From: JACKFB01 sp041389525
GTDB taxonomy: Bacteria > Myxococcota_A > UBA9042 > PHBI01 > JACKFB01
Direction of reading: 5' to 3'
NCBI GenBank assembly: GCA_041389525.1
Contig: JAWKRR010000024.1
Location: forward strand, 36,589 to 100,588
DNA length: 64,000 bases
Below the pieces are notes generated by a model. It was not told where the DNA came from, did not search any database, and was given only the letters and a program-made list of their open reading frames with translations. Shown in pieces: positions 25,337 to 34,266 of this stretch (its first letter is position 1; the number at the start of each line of letters is the position of its first letter). Both the position numbers and the translations under genes were made by a program.

Positions 25337-27181
25337 ATGCGTCCCGTCGCGCGTACAGCTTCTCCCCGCCGCCTTCGCCCTCGTGGCCTTGTCCTCGCCG
25401 TGTCCTGCGGCTGGCTCGACTCCGCCCCCATCCACTCCGCCACGTCTTCCCGCGACGCCTTCTCCCGACCGACCTGGCGCCGCCGCCGCCGGCTCTCGTC
25501 ATCGAACTCGAGAACTTCTTCGGCTGGCACCTCAGTGGCATCAACTTCACCCACAGCGTCGCCGTGGGTTCTGCCCCGTCACGCTCGCCCACATCCGGGC
25601 GACCAACGAGACCAGTGTCCCCGCCCAGCTCACGATGACCGTCACGCCGTCCGCCGGCATCCGGTGGGGCAAGCCAAGCCCGCCGAGATCGTGCCCGGCC
25701 AGTTCACGCCAGCATCGGCGTCCAGTACGATTGCGTACCCAACCAGCCGGTTCAGGCCGTGTTGAAGATCGCGTTTGCCAGCGCCCTCGACTCCGAAACA
25801 CGCGCCTTCCCCATCGACGTCGACGACGTCCCGGTCGGCCAGCTGCGACAACGTCGTCGACATGAGCGCCATCGCGACCGAAGTCTCCCTCAGCGAGCCG
25901 TGACGGCCGCCAGCGCGGCGACCTGCCTCCGGTCCGCCGCCCCGGCTTGGGCGACTCTGCACGGTCGGGACTGGTCTCGAAGGCCCACATCAGCGACGCC
26001 TGCGCGAGCTGTTACGTCGACGCCTTAGCCTGCTGCGGGAATCCCGCCGCGCCGCGGCCTGCGAGGGTCCCCCGGCGACTGCGCGCGATGCAGCACCGAA
26101 CAGGGCTGTCTCGCCGCGTTCTACGCCTGCAGCGCCTTGAACTCGCTGAGCGCTTGCGATGGCGCGCCGTGCGACGTCCAGAGCGCCACCGGCTGCGCGG
26201 GCGACAACCGCGTGACCTACCAAGGACCAGGCGTCTGCTACGACGGCCTCGGCTCCCCGGCCTGCCAATTCCCCGCGGCCATGGAATCCTCCTGCGAGCC
26301 AGGATTTCCCTGCGTTGGCGGAGCCTGCCCAGCGGACCCGACCGTCTACGAGTTCGCCCCGACCGCCTCCTACGTGACGACGGCGAGCGTGGCCTTCGAT
26401 GGCGTTGGACGGATCTGGACGGCGACGGGAAACCCGACAATGAACTGACAACCGTACTCGGCCTATTGGCGCAGTTCCTGGACATGGACCTTGATCAGGC
26501 CATCCAGGCGGCCGTCGACGCGGGCGAGGCGGTCGTGCTCCTGGAGTTTCCCGATCTCAGCGACCTCAGCGCCTCACCCCTACAGACAGTGAACGCGCTC
26601 ATTGGACGCGCCCTTGACCCCGGCGACCCTCAGCGGGGCGGGCCTTGGGACCTTTGAGGTCGACCTCGCCAGCAGCTTCTCGCCCAGCACCGGGCGCCCG
26701 CGTTCGGGCTCGCGGGCGAGATCGTCGACGGCGAGCCACCTCGCGCTCGGCCCCGGCGTGATGCGCTTCCAGGCATCCGGGGCCTCACCCTCGGGGCCAA
26801 CGGCGTCGGTCCAAACATCGACACGGGCATGGTCACGGGTGCCCTGGCCATCGGCGACGTCGCCGCCATGCTCAACACCGGGTCGGCGGATTGCGACTGC
26901 CTAGGGCTGCCCCGGCGTGCCGCGCGTCGTGGTGCTCACCACAGATCCCACGAAGTTGAAGCTCGGCTGCTCTCCAGCCTCACCTGCAGACAGTCCCCAC
27001 GTGCCTCGAAGGGACAGATGCTCCTGAATGCGTCGCGCTCACCGTGAATCGACCCGTGCTCTGCCCCATCCTCGGTATCATCTCAATGGACCAAGACATC
27101 GACGGCGACGGCCAAAACGACGCCATATCGTTCGCCCTCGAGTTCACCGCTGTCAGCGCCACCATCGTCGGCGGCTACTGA
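25337..27181 (+). pseudogene. Frameshifted tandem copy of the Cys-rich lipoprotein gene
   Basis: This region encodes, scattered over all three frames, a paralog of the intact gene just downstream. Aligned pieces include ALKIA-type strands after AHIRATNETSVPAQLTMTV, ISDACASCYVDALACCGN, CSTEQGCLAAFYACSALNSL, a CYDGLGSPACQFP segment, SCEPGFPCVGGACPADP, a DLDGDGKPDNELTTVLG segment, GLGTFEVDLASSFSPSTG and the shared C-terminus EFTAVSATIVGGY at the stop. At least six frame changes are needed. The likely start is ATG 25337, followed by a signal-like hydrophobic run. Either a decaying duplicate or an intact duplicate with assembly indels; the large number of breaks favours caution. The copies are end to end, 13 nt apart. 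Confidence 0.75.
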
Positions 27182-27194
27182 GAACGGCGCCGTG

Positions 27195-29141
27195 ATGACC
27201 CGCACCCAGCCCACTGCGCGTTACGAATTCCTCGTCGCCGCCTCACTATTTGCGGCTCTAGTCGCCCTCGTCGGTTGCGGGGAGAGCGACAGCGGAGCGT
27301 CTGGGACCGCCTCCAATATCGGGCGTTCCGACCTCGACGCGAGCCGGCGCGAGGCGCCGGACTTGCCGGTCCTGCCGCGGGACACGCTGCCTGACTACGT
27401 GCCGCCGATCGCCGATGCTTGGGATGGACCGAAGTTCGATAGTTTCTCCCTGTCCTTTTCAGACGCCAGTTCGAACCGCCAGCCCGAGATCTCGGCCTTC
27501 CACAGCATGCTGAGGTCGCCCTGCCCGCAGCAGCTTGGGCGGATCTACGCGACCAACCGTTCCAACCTCGCCGCCACTCTGGAGCTTTCCCTCGAAGACG
27601 GCGCGGGGCTGGCCTTCTTTCGGGAGCCGCTCTTGCTGATCGAAGCGGGCAGCACCGCCTCGATTCGGATCGATTTCGACTGCTCCCACTTGGCGGATTT
27701 ACACACTACGCTCCGCGCCACACTGCGAAACGTGTACGGCCAAATCGAGGCCGACTTCCCGCTGCGCGTCACCATCACCGACATCCCCGCGGGCGCCTGC
27801 TACAACAAGGCCGACCTCGCGGCCATCGCCGCCGCGGACCCCACGCCGCGAGCCGCCGCCAGCCTCGCCAACGAGGCGTGCCTCGCCGCGGGCGGCCTCG
27901 GCGACGCTGCGCTGGCGGCCTGCATCGATGGGGCGCTGCTCAGCCAGAGCGCGATCTCGGCGGAGTGCGTCGGCTGCTACTCCCAGGTCGCCGTCTGCTC
28001 GCGAAATCGCTGTGCCGAAGCATGTGCCGAGGGCTACATCCCCTGCGTCGTGTGCCGCGTAGAGCACGGCTGTCTCGCCGAATTCTACGCGTGCAGCGCG
28101 CTGGACACCGCGGTCGCCTGCGGGTCCCAGACCTGCGCAAGCCCGCCCGAGATCGGCTGCGCGGACAAGAATGCCGTGACGTACTCGGGCGCCGGCACCT
28201 GCTACGACGACCTCGGCCAGCCGATCTGCGACTACCCGATCGCCAGCAAGACCCCCTGCTTGCCAGAGGTCCCGTGCGTGCTGGGGCAATGTCCCGCCGA
28301 CGCCAAGGCGTACCCGTACAGTCCCGTCGCTTCGGTCGTCACCAAGCTGACCGCGGCGAAAGAGGACTGCTGCTTCGACGTGGACGGCAACGGCAAGCCC
28401 GACAACTTTGCTCCGCTCATCCTGTCGCTGCTTTCGGACCTCGTGAAAGTCGACGCGCTAGCTAAGATTCAAACGGCCATCGAGGATGGCGACCTGGTGA
28501 TACTTCTTGAGATGGCGGGCTTCTCCAACGTGAGTTCGTCGGACGAAGTGACGGTGCAGATGCTGCGCGGGCGGGCGCTGGACCCGGCGGAGACGGTCAA
28601 GGCGGGGCTCGGGCGATTTGAGGTCGATCTGGCGGCCAGCTTCAGTCCGGCGACCGGTTTGCCCCAGGTGAGTCTCGGCGGGAGCGTGGTGGCGGGACTG
28701 CTTGCAGCGGGCCCGGGCGTCGGCTCGATGAAGCTGCAAATGCGCGCCGCGGCCGGCGTCGGCGGCAACGGGATCGGGCTGACCCTCGCCGACGGGGCCG
28801 TGGGCGGGCTCATCTCGATTTACCAAGCCGCCGACAGCATCAACGCGGTCGCGAACTGCGCGTGCCTCAACCTCCCCGCGGGAGCGCGCGCTGTGCGCGT
28901 CTCGTCTCAAGACCCCAAGCGACTCCGGCTCGAGTGCACGAGCGCTGTCCTCAACGCGACCCCCACGTGCACCGCCGACGACCCCGCGCTGTGCCGCGCT
29001 ATCGATGCCTCCGGCCCGTTCTGCGTCGCCTTGAAGATTCTGCCTTTCGAGCAGGATGCAGACGGCGACGGGCAGAAAGAGTCGATGCCCCTCGCTTTCA
29101 GGTTCTCCGCGGTCAGCGCCACCATCGTTGGCGGCTACTGA
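27195..29141 (+). CDS. Large Cys-rich lipoprotein with DxDGNG-type motifs
   Basis: 648 aa from the ATG at 27195; a GTG is the codon before it. The lipoprotein signal ends ALVALVGCGES, placing the lipidated Cys at 28. An N-terminal beta domain of about 200 residues is followed by a Cys-rich segment (CVGCYSQVAVCSRNRCAEAC, then CVVCRVEHGCLAEFYACSA) with Cys spacing suggesting several disulfides. Two calcium-binding-like loops occur: DVDGNGKPDN mid-protein and DADGDGQKES near the C-terminus, as in EF-hand-like or thrombospondin type 3 repeats. I do not recognise a named family. Probably displayed on the outer membrane. It is the intact member of a tandem pair and ends at a bidirectional hairpin. 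Confidence 0.85.
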   Translation: MTRTQPTARYEFLVAASLFAALVALVGCGESDSGASGTASNIGRSDLDASRREAPDLPVLPRDTLPDYVPPIADAWDGPKFDSFSLSFSDASSNRQPEISAFHSMLRSPCPQQLGRIYATNRSNLAATLELSLEDGAGLAFFREPLLLIEAGSTASIRIDFDCSHLADLHTTLRATLRNVYGQIEADFPLRVTITDIPAGACYNKADLAAIAAADPTPRAAASLANEACLAAGGLGDAALAACIDGALLSQSAISAECVGCYSQVAVCSRNRCAEACAEGYIPCVVCRVEHGCLAEFYACSALDTAVACGSQTCASPPEIGCADKNAVTYSGAGTCYDDLGQPICDYPIASKTPCLPEVPCVLGQCPADAKAYPYSPVASVVTKLTAAKEDCCFDVDGNGKPDNFAPLILSLLSDLVKVDALAKIQTAIEDGDLVILLEMAGFSNVSSSDEVTVQMLRGRALDPAETVKAGLGRFEVDLAASFSPATGLPQVSLGGSVVAGLLAAGPGVGSMKLQMRAAAGVGGNGIGLTLADGAVGGLISIYQAADSINAVANCACLNLPAGARAVRVSSQDPKRLRLECTSAVLNATPTCTADDPALCRAIDASGPFCVALKILPFEQDADGDGQKESMPLAFRFSAVSATIVGGY

Positions 29142-29147
29142 TAGGGT

Positions 29148-29179
29148 GCTGCCGTGATCGCGCGCCCACTCACGGCAGC
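29148..29179. terminator. Bidirectional hairpin terminator between convergent genes
   Basis: GCTGCCGTGA at 29148-29157 pairs perfectly with TCACGGCAGC at 29170-29179 across a 12-nt loop, with further possible pairing of the flanking GGG/CCC. It lies between the lipoprotein gene (plus) and the ATPase gene (minus), overlapping the stop of the latter. There is no T-run, so it may act as a stable barrier rather than a classical intrinsic terminator. Confidence 0.55.
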
Positions 29180-30363
29180 GCCCGCAGGCCGCCCTCGCCC
29201 CCGAACAGCGCGCCGGGCACAGCCAGCGCGTCCAGCGGGACCGCCTCGACCCGATCCGCGATGGGGTAGCGCCGCGCGCCCGGGTAGATGACCGCGATAC
29301 GCTCAAGCTCCAAATCGGCCAGCGCGATGCTCATGGACCGCGTCATCCGCGGCGCGTCCGCTCGCTTGACCTCGACGCCGTAGAGCCGCCCGCCGCGGCT
29401 GAGAATCAGGTCGACCTCGGCGCCCTGGTGCGTCGCCCAGAAGTACGCGTCGTCGTGCGCTTCGGTCGCCAGCGCCTGCTCGATGGCGAACCCCTCCCAC
29501 GACGCGCCGACCTTCGGGTGGTGCAGCAGCGCCCGCTCCGTGTCGATGCCCAGCAGCGCATGCAGGAGTCCGGTGTCGCGGACGTAGACTTTGGGTGATT
29601 TCACCTGGCGCTTTCGCAGATTCGCGTGCCACGGCGCAAGCTGCCGAAGCATCAGCGCGTCGGTCAGCAAGTCCAAGTACCGTCGCATCGTCGGCTCGCT
29701 GGTCCCAAGCGCTCGCGCCGGCTCGGCCCCGTTCCAAGTCTGGCCGTGGTAGTGCGCCACCATCGTCCAGAAGCGCCGCAGCGCCGCCGCCGGCGTGCGA
29801 ACGCCCCACTGCGGGAGGTCGCGCTCGAGCAGAGTCTGGATGAAGTTCTGTCGCCACTTCAGGCTATCGGCCTCGCTACGGGCCAGATATGCCCGCGGGA
29901 ATCCACCGCGCCGCCACAGGACGGGCGCGGACTCGGGTGCCAGCTCGGCCAGCGAAAACCCCCCGATCGTGATGCGCTCGACCCGCCCCGCGAGGCTCTC
30001 CGAGCTTTGGCGCATCAGGTCCCCCGAGGCGCTCCCGAGGATGAGAAAACGCGCCGGGTGTCCCCTCCGGTCCGCCAGCACGCGCAGCGCGGGGAAGAGC
30101 TCCGGCCGTCGCTGCACCTCGTCGATGACCACCAGCCCTTGGAGCGACCCAAGGGCGGTCATCGGCTCGTTCAGCCGCGCCAGACTGACGGGGTCTTCGA
30201 GATCGAAATAGTTGAGCGAGTCCTCGCGCACGAACCCGCGCGCCAGCGTCGTCTTGCCAGACTGACGCGGCCCGATGAGGACGACAATCGGCGCCCGTTC
30301 GAGCGCCGCGGCGATCTCGGCCTCAAGGCCACTGCGCGGGAGATCCATGCCTCCATGTACCAT
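29170..30363 (-). CDS. AAA_14/DUF4143 family ATPase
   Basis: 397 aa. The N-terminal ATPase has Walker A LIGPRQSGKTTLAR and Walker B GLVVIDEVQRRPEL, followed by the sensor FLILGSAS and the GRVERITIGGFSLAEL segment characteristic of this family. The C-terminal DUF4143 domain includes PKVYVRDTGLLHALLGI and ATHQGAEVDLIL, an Asp-rich signature related to PD-(D/E)xK folds, then GVEVKRADAP. These ATPases are widespread, patchily distributed and functionally obscure. Two starts are possible, ATG 30363 and ATG 30348. The first lies inside a palindrome and has no ribosome site, suggesting a leaderless message. The gene follows two copies of an AT-rich inverted repeat. Confidence 0.9.
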   Translation of the reverse strand: MVHGGMDLPRSGLEAEIAAALERAPIVVLIGPRQSGKTTLARGFVREDSLNYFDLEDPVSLARLNEPMTALGSLQGLVVIDEVQRRPELFPALRVLADRRGHPARFLILGSASGDLMRQSSESLAGRVERITIGGFSLAELAPESAPVLWRRGGFPRAYLARSEADSLKWRQNFIQTLLERDLPQWGVRTPAAALRRFWTMVAHYHGQTWNGAEPARALGTSEPTMRRYLDLLTDALMLRQLAPWHANLRKRQVKSPKVYVRDTGLLHALLGIDTERALLHHPKVGASWEGFAIEQALATEAHDDAYFWATHQGAEVDLILSRGGRLYGVEVKRADAPRMTRSMSIALADLELERIAVIYPGARRYPIADRVEAVPLDALAVPGALFGGEGGLRALP

Positions 30364-30397
30364 GAAAATCCAATATGAAGAATTAGAACTTCATGGT
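30359..30397. repeat. Inverted repeat, copy 1, overlapping the DUF4143 ATPase start
   Basis: ACCATGAA (30359-30366) and TTCATGGT (30390-30397) form 8-bp arms around a 23-nt AT-rich centre. On the minus strand, the sequence runs TTCATATTGGATTTTCATGG, where the last ATG is the upstream start codon of the ATPase gene and CATATT could be its -10 box. It shares TTTTCATGGT and CCATGAA with copy 2. Likely an operator/promoter for the ATPase gene. Confidence 0.5.
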
Positions 30398-30492
30398 TAA
30401 TGATGAGTTTGCGAGTCCGACGTGCCCCCCCGGCGCGAGGGTGAACCTCGCCATCGCTTCCAGTGCTTCCCACGCACGCATCCCCCGCTGCA

Positions 30493-30533
30493 AACCATGA
30501 AAATCGAATATATGTTGTTGGATTTTCGTGGTT
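30493..30533. repeat. Inverted repeat, copy 2, upstream of the DUF4143 ATPase
   Basis: AACCATGAAAATC (30493-30505) and GATTTTCGTGGTT (30521-30533) form 13-bp arms with one mismatch around a 15-nt centre. The minus strand contains CATATATTCGATTTTCATGG, closely matching copy 1 about 135 nt away. The two AT-rich copies contrast strongly with the surrounding GC-rich DNA and are the only obvious palindromes in the gap. They may be duplicated operators or relics of an insertion. Confidence 0.5.
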
Positions 30534-30597
30534 ATGGAGCCGCGCCAACCCCGCCCGAGACCGGGGTCGTCCCTCAGGGCCGCGCGCTGGATGTGCG

Positions 30598-31524
30598 CTA
30601 CTCGGCCTGGCGGGTCTCCCAATTGCGCTGCCCTTCGGCGCCGAGCGGGCTGTCCAGCGGCTCCGAATCCTCGTGCGGGATGGCGAAGCTCAGGGTCAAC
30701 TGGCCGCTCGGGGACTTTCCGAGCACGGTGTAGATGCCGAAGCTGAAGTAGCGCGAGGGGTTGAAGCGCAGGTGGAGATAGCCGGCCGGGTCGGCTGGAG
30801 AATCGCTCACGTCGGCGTAGACGGCGAGGTCGTTGATGGAGTCGGACTCGAATTGGTCCACGAAGCGGCGGGCGGTGAACGCGAAACCTCCCCGGACGGT
30901 CACCATGCCGGCGATGAATCCGACGCCGCCGCCGAAGATGACGGGGTCGAAGGCGCCCTGGGAGGGGCCGCCACGCACCTCGCCCCAGACCTTCTGCGGG
31001 TTGCCGATGCGCGCCCAGAGCCAGGGCATCGGATACAGGACTCGCCAGCGCGCTAGGTAGAGCCGGAGCCCGGCGTCGAACGTGAAGGCGCGGTTGGGTA
31101 CGTTGCTGCCGATGCGAAAGCCGAGCGAGCCGATGCCGTAAGGCGAGCGGCCTACGAACGGATCGTCGCCGGAGTAGGAGTGCAGCGCGCCGCGGAGGTA
31201 GTCGACGCTGCCGCCCACCCGGAGACCTTGGTTGGTCTCGTGGTGAATCGCGATGCCGCCCGCCGCTTGGCGGTGGACTTGGGAATCGACGACCTCGCCG
31301 CCGCACCCGTACGAGCGGTCGTGGAGTCGGATGAGCTCACCGCTGGCCGTGATGATGGTCCGTGGCTGCTGGGTGTGCGCGCATTGGGGCAGCAGCATCA
31401 GCGCGACGACCAAGCGACCGGCCCAGATGCGGCGCCGGCGCGACGACCCGCGGTCCTCGTCGCGTTGCGCGGGTACGCGGTCGCCCGATCTCGCCCCACA
31501 CGGAGGCGATGGTCCCGTTCGCAA
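30598..31524 (-). CDS. Putative secreted outer-membrane-type protein, unrecognised
   Basis: 308 aa as the longest frame; the true start is uncertain because the first 35 residues are Arg-rich and the signal-like RRRIWAGRLVVALMLLPQCAHTQ follows. The mature part has alternating hydrophobic/polar strands with aromatic ends (GVRGG-like turns, FAFTARRFVDQF, LHLRFNPSRYFSFGIYTVLG), the pattern of a small outer-membrane beta barrel. I recognise no named family. It lies between the ATPase promoter region and the cNMP-binding protein gene, both on the same strand. Function unknown. Confidence 0.55.
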   Translation of the reverse strand: MRTGPSPPCGARSGDRVPAQRDEDRGSSRRRRIWAGRLVVALMLLPQCAHTQQPRTIITASGELIRLHDRSYGCGGEVVDSQVHRQAAGGIAIHHETNQGLRVGGSVDYLRGALHSYSGDDPFVGRSPYGIGSLGFRIGSNVPNRAFTFDAGLRLYLARWRVLYPMPWLWARIGNPQKVWGEVRGGPSQGAFDPVIFGGGVGFIAGMVTVRGGFAFTARRFVDQFESDSINDLAVYADVSDSPADPAGYLHLRFNPSRYFSFGIYTVLGKSPSGQLTLSFAIPHEDSEPLDSPLGAEGQRNWETRQAE

Positions 31525-31595
31525 AGCGGCTTCCTGGTAGCGAGGAGGCGCCGAATCTACCCGGCGAGCGCGCGCGATTCCAGCCGGGCCCAGCG

Positions 31596-32813
31596 CTAGT
31601 TGTTCAGGCGAACCTTAAGCTCGGCGGCGGTCATCGCGCCGTCTGGTTTCGCGACCCGCACCTGGTCCAGGTCGGCCAGGGACAGGCCCCACTCGCCCAG
31701 GGCGGCGCTGAGGTAGTCGCCGCCCAGGACGCGCTCGCCGCGCGCGACCGAGTCGCGGGTGGGGGGGCGTGACTCGCCCTCCCAATTCCTTCGATCCGGC
31801 CTGGGTTTTTGCGCGGTGCGCGGGGGCCCGGGCTGAGTCGCGGGGCGGGCGGCGACGGCGGGCGCGAGCAGCGAGGTGACCTTCTCGTCGGCCAGCCGAA
31901 GCTGCCGAATGCCGGCGCGGGTCACCTGCTCGTGCAGCTTCAAGGCGAGGCTGTCGTGGGAGGCCAGCAGGCGGCGGAAATCGGCGCGGCGAATGGCCAA
32001 GACGCCCGTCGTCCCCTTGGCGCGGACGGTCGCCGAGCGCGGCGCGTCGTCAAGCAACGCGAGCTGGCCTACCATCGCCCCCCGGCCCAGCGTCGCCAGC
32101 ACCTGCGGGCCCTGGGCGAGGTGCTTGATGACCTCCACCTCGCCCCCGGCGACCAGGTAGCAGGCGTCGGCCCGGCCGCCCTCGTAGCAGAGGACCTCGC
32201 CATTCTTGTAGACCAGGGGCGGCGCGACCTGGGCCAGCGTCGCGAGCTCGCTGTCGCTGTACGCCGCCAGCACGTCGACGCTGCGCAGGTCCAGCGGGTT
32301 TGGGTAGCGCTCGCCCATGGCCGGCGAGGTGCGCGTGACCGGCGCCGTGCGCGGGGCGTCGCCGTCGGTCGCGACCCGGATGCGCTCGTTGGTGACCCGC
32401 AGCCGCGAGGTCAGCACCTGGGCGATGGCGTCGACGATGCGCACGGCCACGCTCGGCACGCTGGCCCTCAGCGTCGCCAGCACGCGCCGGTCCAGCGTGC
32501 CGACCAGGGCCGGACCCTCCGCGATGACCGTCGCCGACCGCGGCGCCGGGTCCAGGCACGACATCTCGCCAAACAGCTCGCCGCGGCCAAGGCGCGCCAC
32601 CTCGACCTCGGCGCCGCCGACGTCCCGACACGACACCGCCAGGGTCCCCTGAATGACGATCCCCAGAAAATCGCCGGCGTCGCCTTGCCGAAAGAGGGCC
32701 TCGCCGTCCGCGAGCTTCCTGGCCTTCAAGCAGCGCGCGACCGCCGTCTTTGCCGCCTCATCCAGCGAAGAAAAGAGCGCCGACTCGGCGAGGACAGAGC
32801 TGAGGGATGCCAT
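31596..32813 (-). CDS. Protein with two cyclic-nucleotide-binding domains
   Basis: 405 aa. Two cNMP-binding (CAP_ED-like) domains: the first at residues 10-130 contains GELFGEMSCLDPAPRSATVIA, the second at about 185-300 contains GAMVGQLALLDDAPRSATVRA. Each has the phosphate-binding cassette with the Arg-Ser/Ala-Thr signature, though the first Gly-Glu pair in the second domain is altered (GQ). A proline-rich linker (PATQPGPPRTAQKPRPDRR) leads to a short C-terminal helical region (LGEWGLSLADLDQVRVAK). No DNA-binding or kinase domain is present, so it may be a regulatory partner for another protein. Divergent from cydA across 169 nt. Confidence 0.88.
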   Translation of the reverse strand: MASLSSVLAESALFSSLDEAAKTAVARCLKARKLADGEALFRQGDAGDFLGIVIQGTLAVSCRDVGGAEVEVARLGRGELFGEMSCLDPAPRSATVIAEGPALVGTLDRRVLATLRASVPSVAVRIVDAIAQVLTSRLRVTNERIRVATDGDAPRTAPVTRTSPAMGERYPNPLDLRSVDVLAAYSDSELATLAQVAPPLVYKNGEVLCYEGGRADACYLVAGGEVEVIKHLAQGPQVLATLGRGAMVGQLALLDDAPRSATVRAKGTTGVLAIRRADFRRLLASHDSLALKLHEQVTRAGIRQLRLADEKVTSLLAPAVAARPATQPGPPRTAQKPRPDRRNWEGESRPPTRDSVARGERVLGGDYLSAALGEWGLSLADLDQVRVAKPDGAMTAAELKVRLNN

Positions 32814-32982
32814 GACCGACCCGGGACACGGTGGGGAGCTTTCGCGATGAAGGATAACGAGAGGTTACGCCAAACCCCTGGATCGCGCGAGCCGCCTGCG
32901 CGGACGCGACGTGCGTTGCGCGCCGAAGCGGGGCAGGAGTAGCATCGGCGCGCCACACCCCCACCGCCGCCGGGAGCCGCCC

Positions 32983-34266
32983 ATGCTCGCCGCCAGCGCC
33001 GCCGACGTGCTCTTCGCGCGCACCCAGATGGCGACATCGCTGGGATTCCACATCGTCTTCGCCTCCATCGGGATGGCGATGCCGATACTGATGGTCATGG
33101 CCGAGGCGGTCTGGCTACGCACCGGCGACCCCGGCTACCTCGACCTGGCGAAGCGCTGGGCGAAGGGCACCGCGGTCTTCTTCGCCGTCGGCGCCGTCTC
33201 GGGCACCGTGCTCTCCTTTGAGCTTGGCCTGCTCTTCCCCGAGTTCATGGCCCGCGCGGGCGCCATCATCGGGATGCCGTTTTCGCTGGAGGGCTTCGCG
33301 TTCTTCACCGAGGCCATCTTCTTGGGCATCGTGCTCTACGGCTGGGACCGCGTGCGCCCCTCGGCCCACCTCGCCGCCGGCGTGATGGTCGCCATCTCCG
33401 GTACGCTGTCGGCGGTCTTCGTCACCCTCGCCAACGCCTGGATGAACACGCCGGTCGGCTTCGACGTGGACCCGTCGGGCGCGCTCATCAACATCGACCC
33501 CCTCGCCGCCATGGCGTCCCCGGCCGCGCTGCACGAGGTCGTCCACACCGTCCTGGCGGCGTTCATGGCCACCGCGTTCGCCGTCGCCGCCATCCACGCG
33601 CGCGGGCTCTTACGCGACGCGACCTCCCAATTTCACAGGCGCGCGCTGGCGATCTCGCTGCTCCTCGCCATCCCGACCGCCCTGGCCCAACCCCTGGTCG
33701 GCCACTACGCCGGCCAACGGGTCGCCGTGCTGCAGCCCGCCAAGCTCGCCGCGATGGAGGGCCTCGAGACCAGCCAGTCCAACGCCCCGCTCACCCTCGG
33801 CCCCATCAGCATCCCCGGCGCCCTGTCGTTCATGGCCTTCAACGACACCGACGCCGTCGTGCAAGGCTTCGACGCCTTCCCCGCCGACGAGCGCCCGCCC
33901 GCCATCGTCCGCCCGGCTTTCCAGATCATGGTCGGCCTCGGCAGTCTCGCCGCGCTCTATGCGCTCATCACGGCGATCCTCTGGGCCCGCCGCCGCCGCC
34001 TCCCCGACTCGCGCCGCTTCCTCTGGGCCACGCTCTTACTCGGCCCCGCCGGCTTCATCGCGCTGGAGGCCGGCTGGGTCGTCACCGAGGTCGGCCGCCA
34101 ACCCTGGACCATCTACGGCGTGCTGCGGACGGCCGACACCGTCACCCCGGTCTCGCCGCTCTGGATCCCCTTCGTCATCTCGTCGGTCGTCTATCTCGGG
34201 CTGGCTTGGGTCGTGCTGACCGTGCTGCGCCGGCAAATACGCGCCGCCGGCGGTGACCACCCATGA
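32983..34266 (+). CDS. cydA: Cytochrome bd-type (cyanide-insensitive-like) ubiquinol oxidase subunit I
   Basis: 427 aa from the ATG at 32983 with GGGAG 7 nt upstream. Nine or so membrane helices with the expected ligands: RTQMATSLGFHIVFAS carries the heme b595 His near residue 23, HEVVHTVLAAFMATAF the helix 5 region with the His for heme b558, and GRQPWTIYGVLRTADTVTP is the conserved quinol-oxidation region. The Q-loop (around FDVDPSGALINIDPLA and the periplasmic segment after it) is short, as in CIO-type oxidases. It oxidises quinol and reduces oxygen without pumping protons. The 3' end overlaps the cydB start by 4 nt. It could receive electrons from the hydrogenase via quinone. Confidence 0.93.
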   Translation: MLAASAADVLFARTQMATSLGFHIVFASIGMAMPILMVMAEAVWLRTGDPGYLDLAKRWAKGTAVFFAVGAVSGTVLSFELGLLFPEFMARAGAIIGMPFSLEGFAFFTEAIFLGIVLYGWDRVRPSAHLAAGVMVAISGTLSAVFVTLANAWMNTPVGFDVDPSGALINIDPLAAMASPAALHEVVHTVLAAFMATAFAVAAIHARGLLRDATSQFHRRALAISLLLAIPTALAQPLVGHYAGQRVAVLQPAKLAAMEGLETSQSNAPLTLGPISIPGALSFMAFNDTDAVVQGFDAFPADERPPAIVRPAFQIMVGLGSLAALYALITAILWARRRRLPDSRRFLWATLLLGPAGFIALEAGWVVTEVGRQPWTIYGVLRTADTVTPVSPLWIPFVISSVVYLGLAWVVLTVLRRQIRAAGGDHP

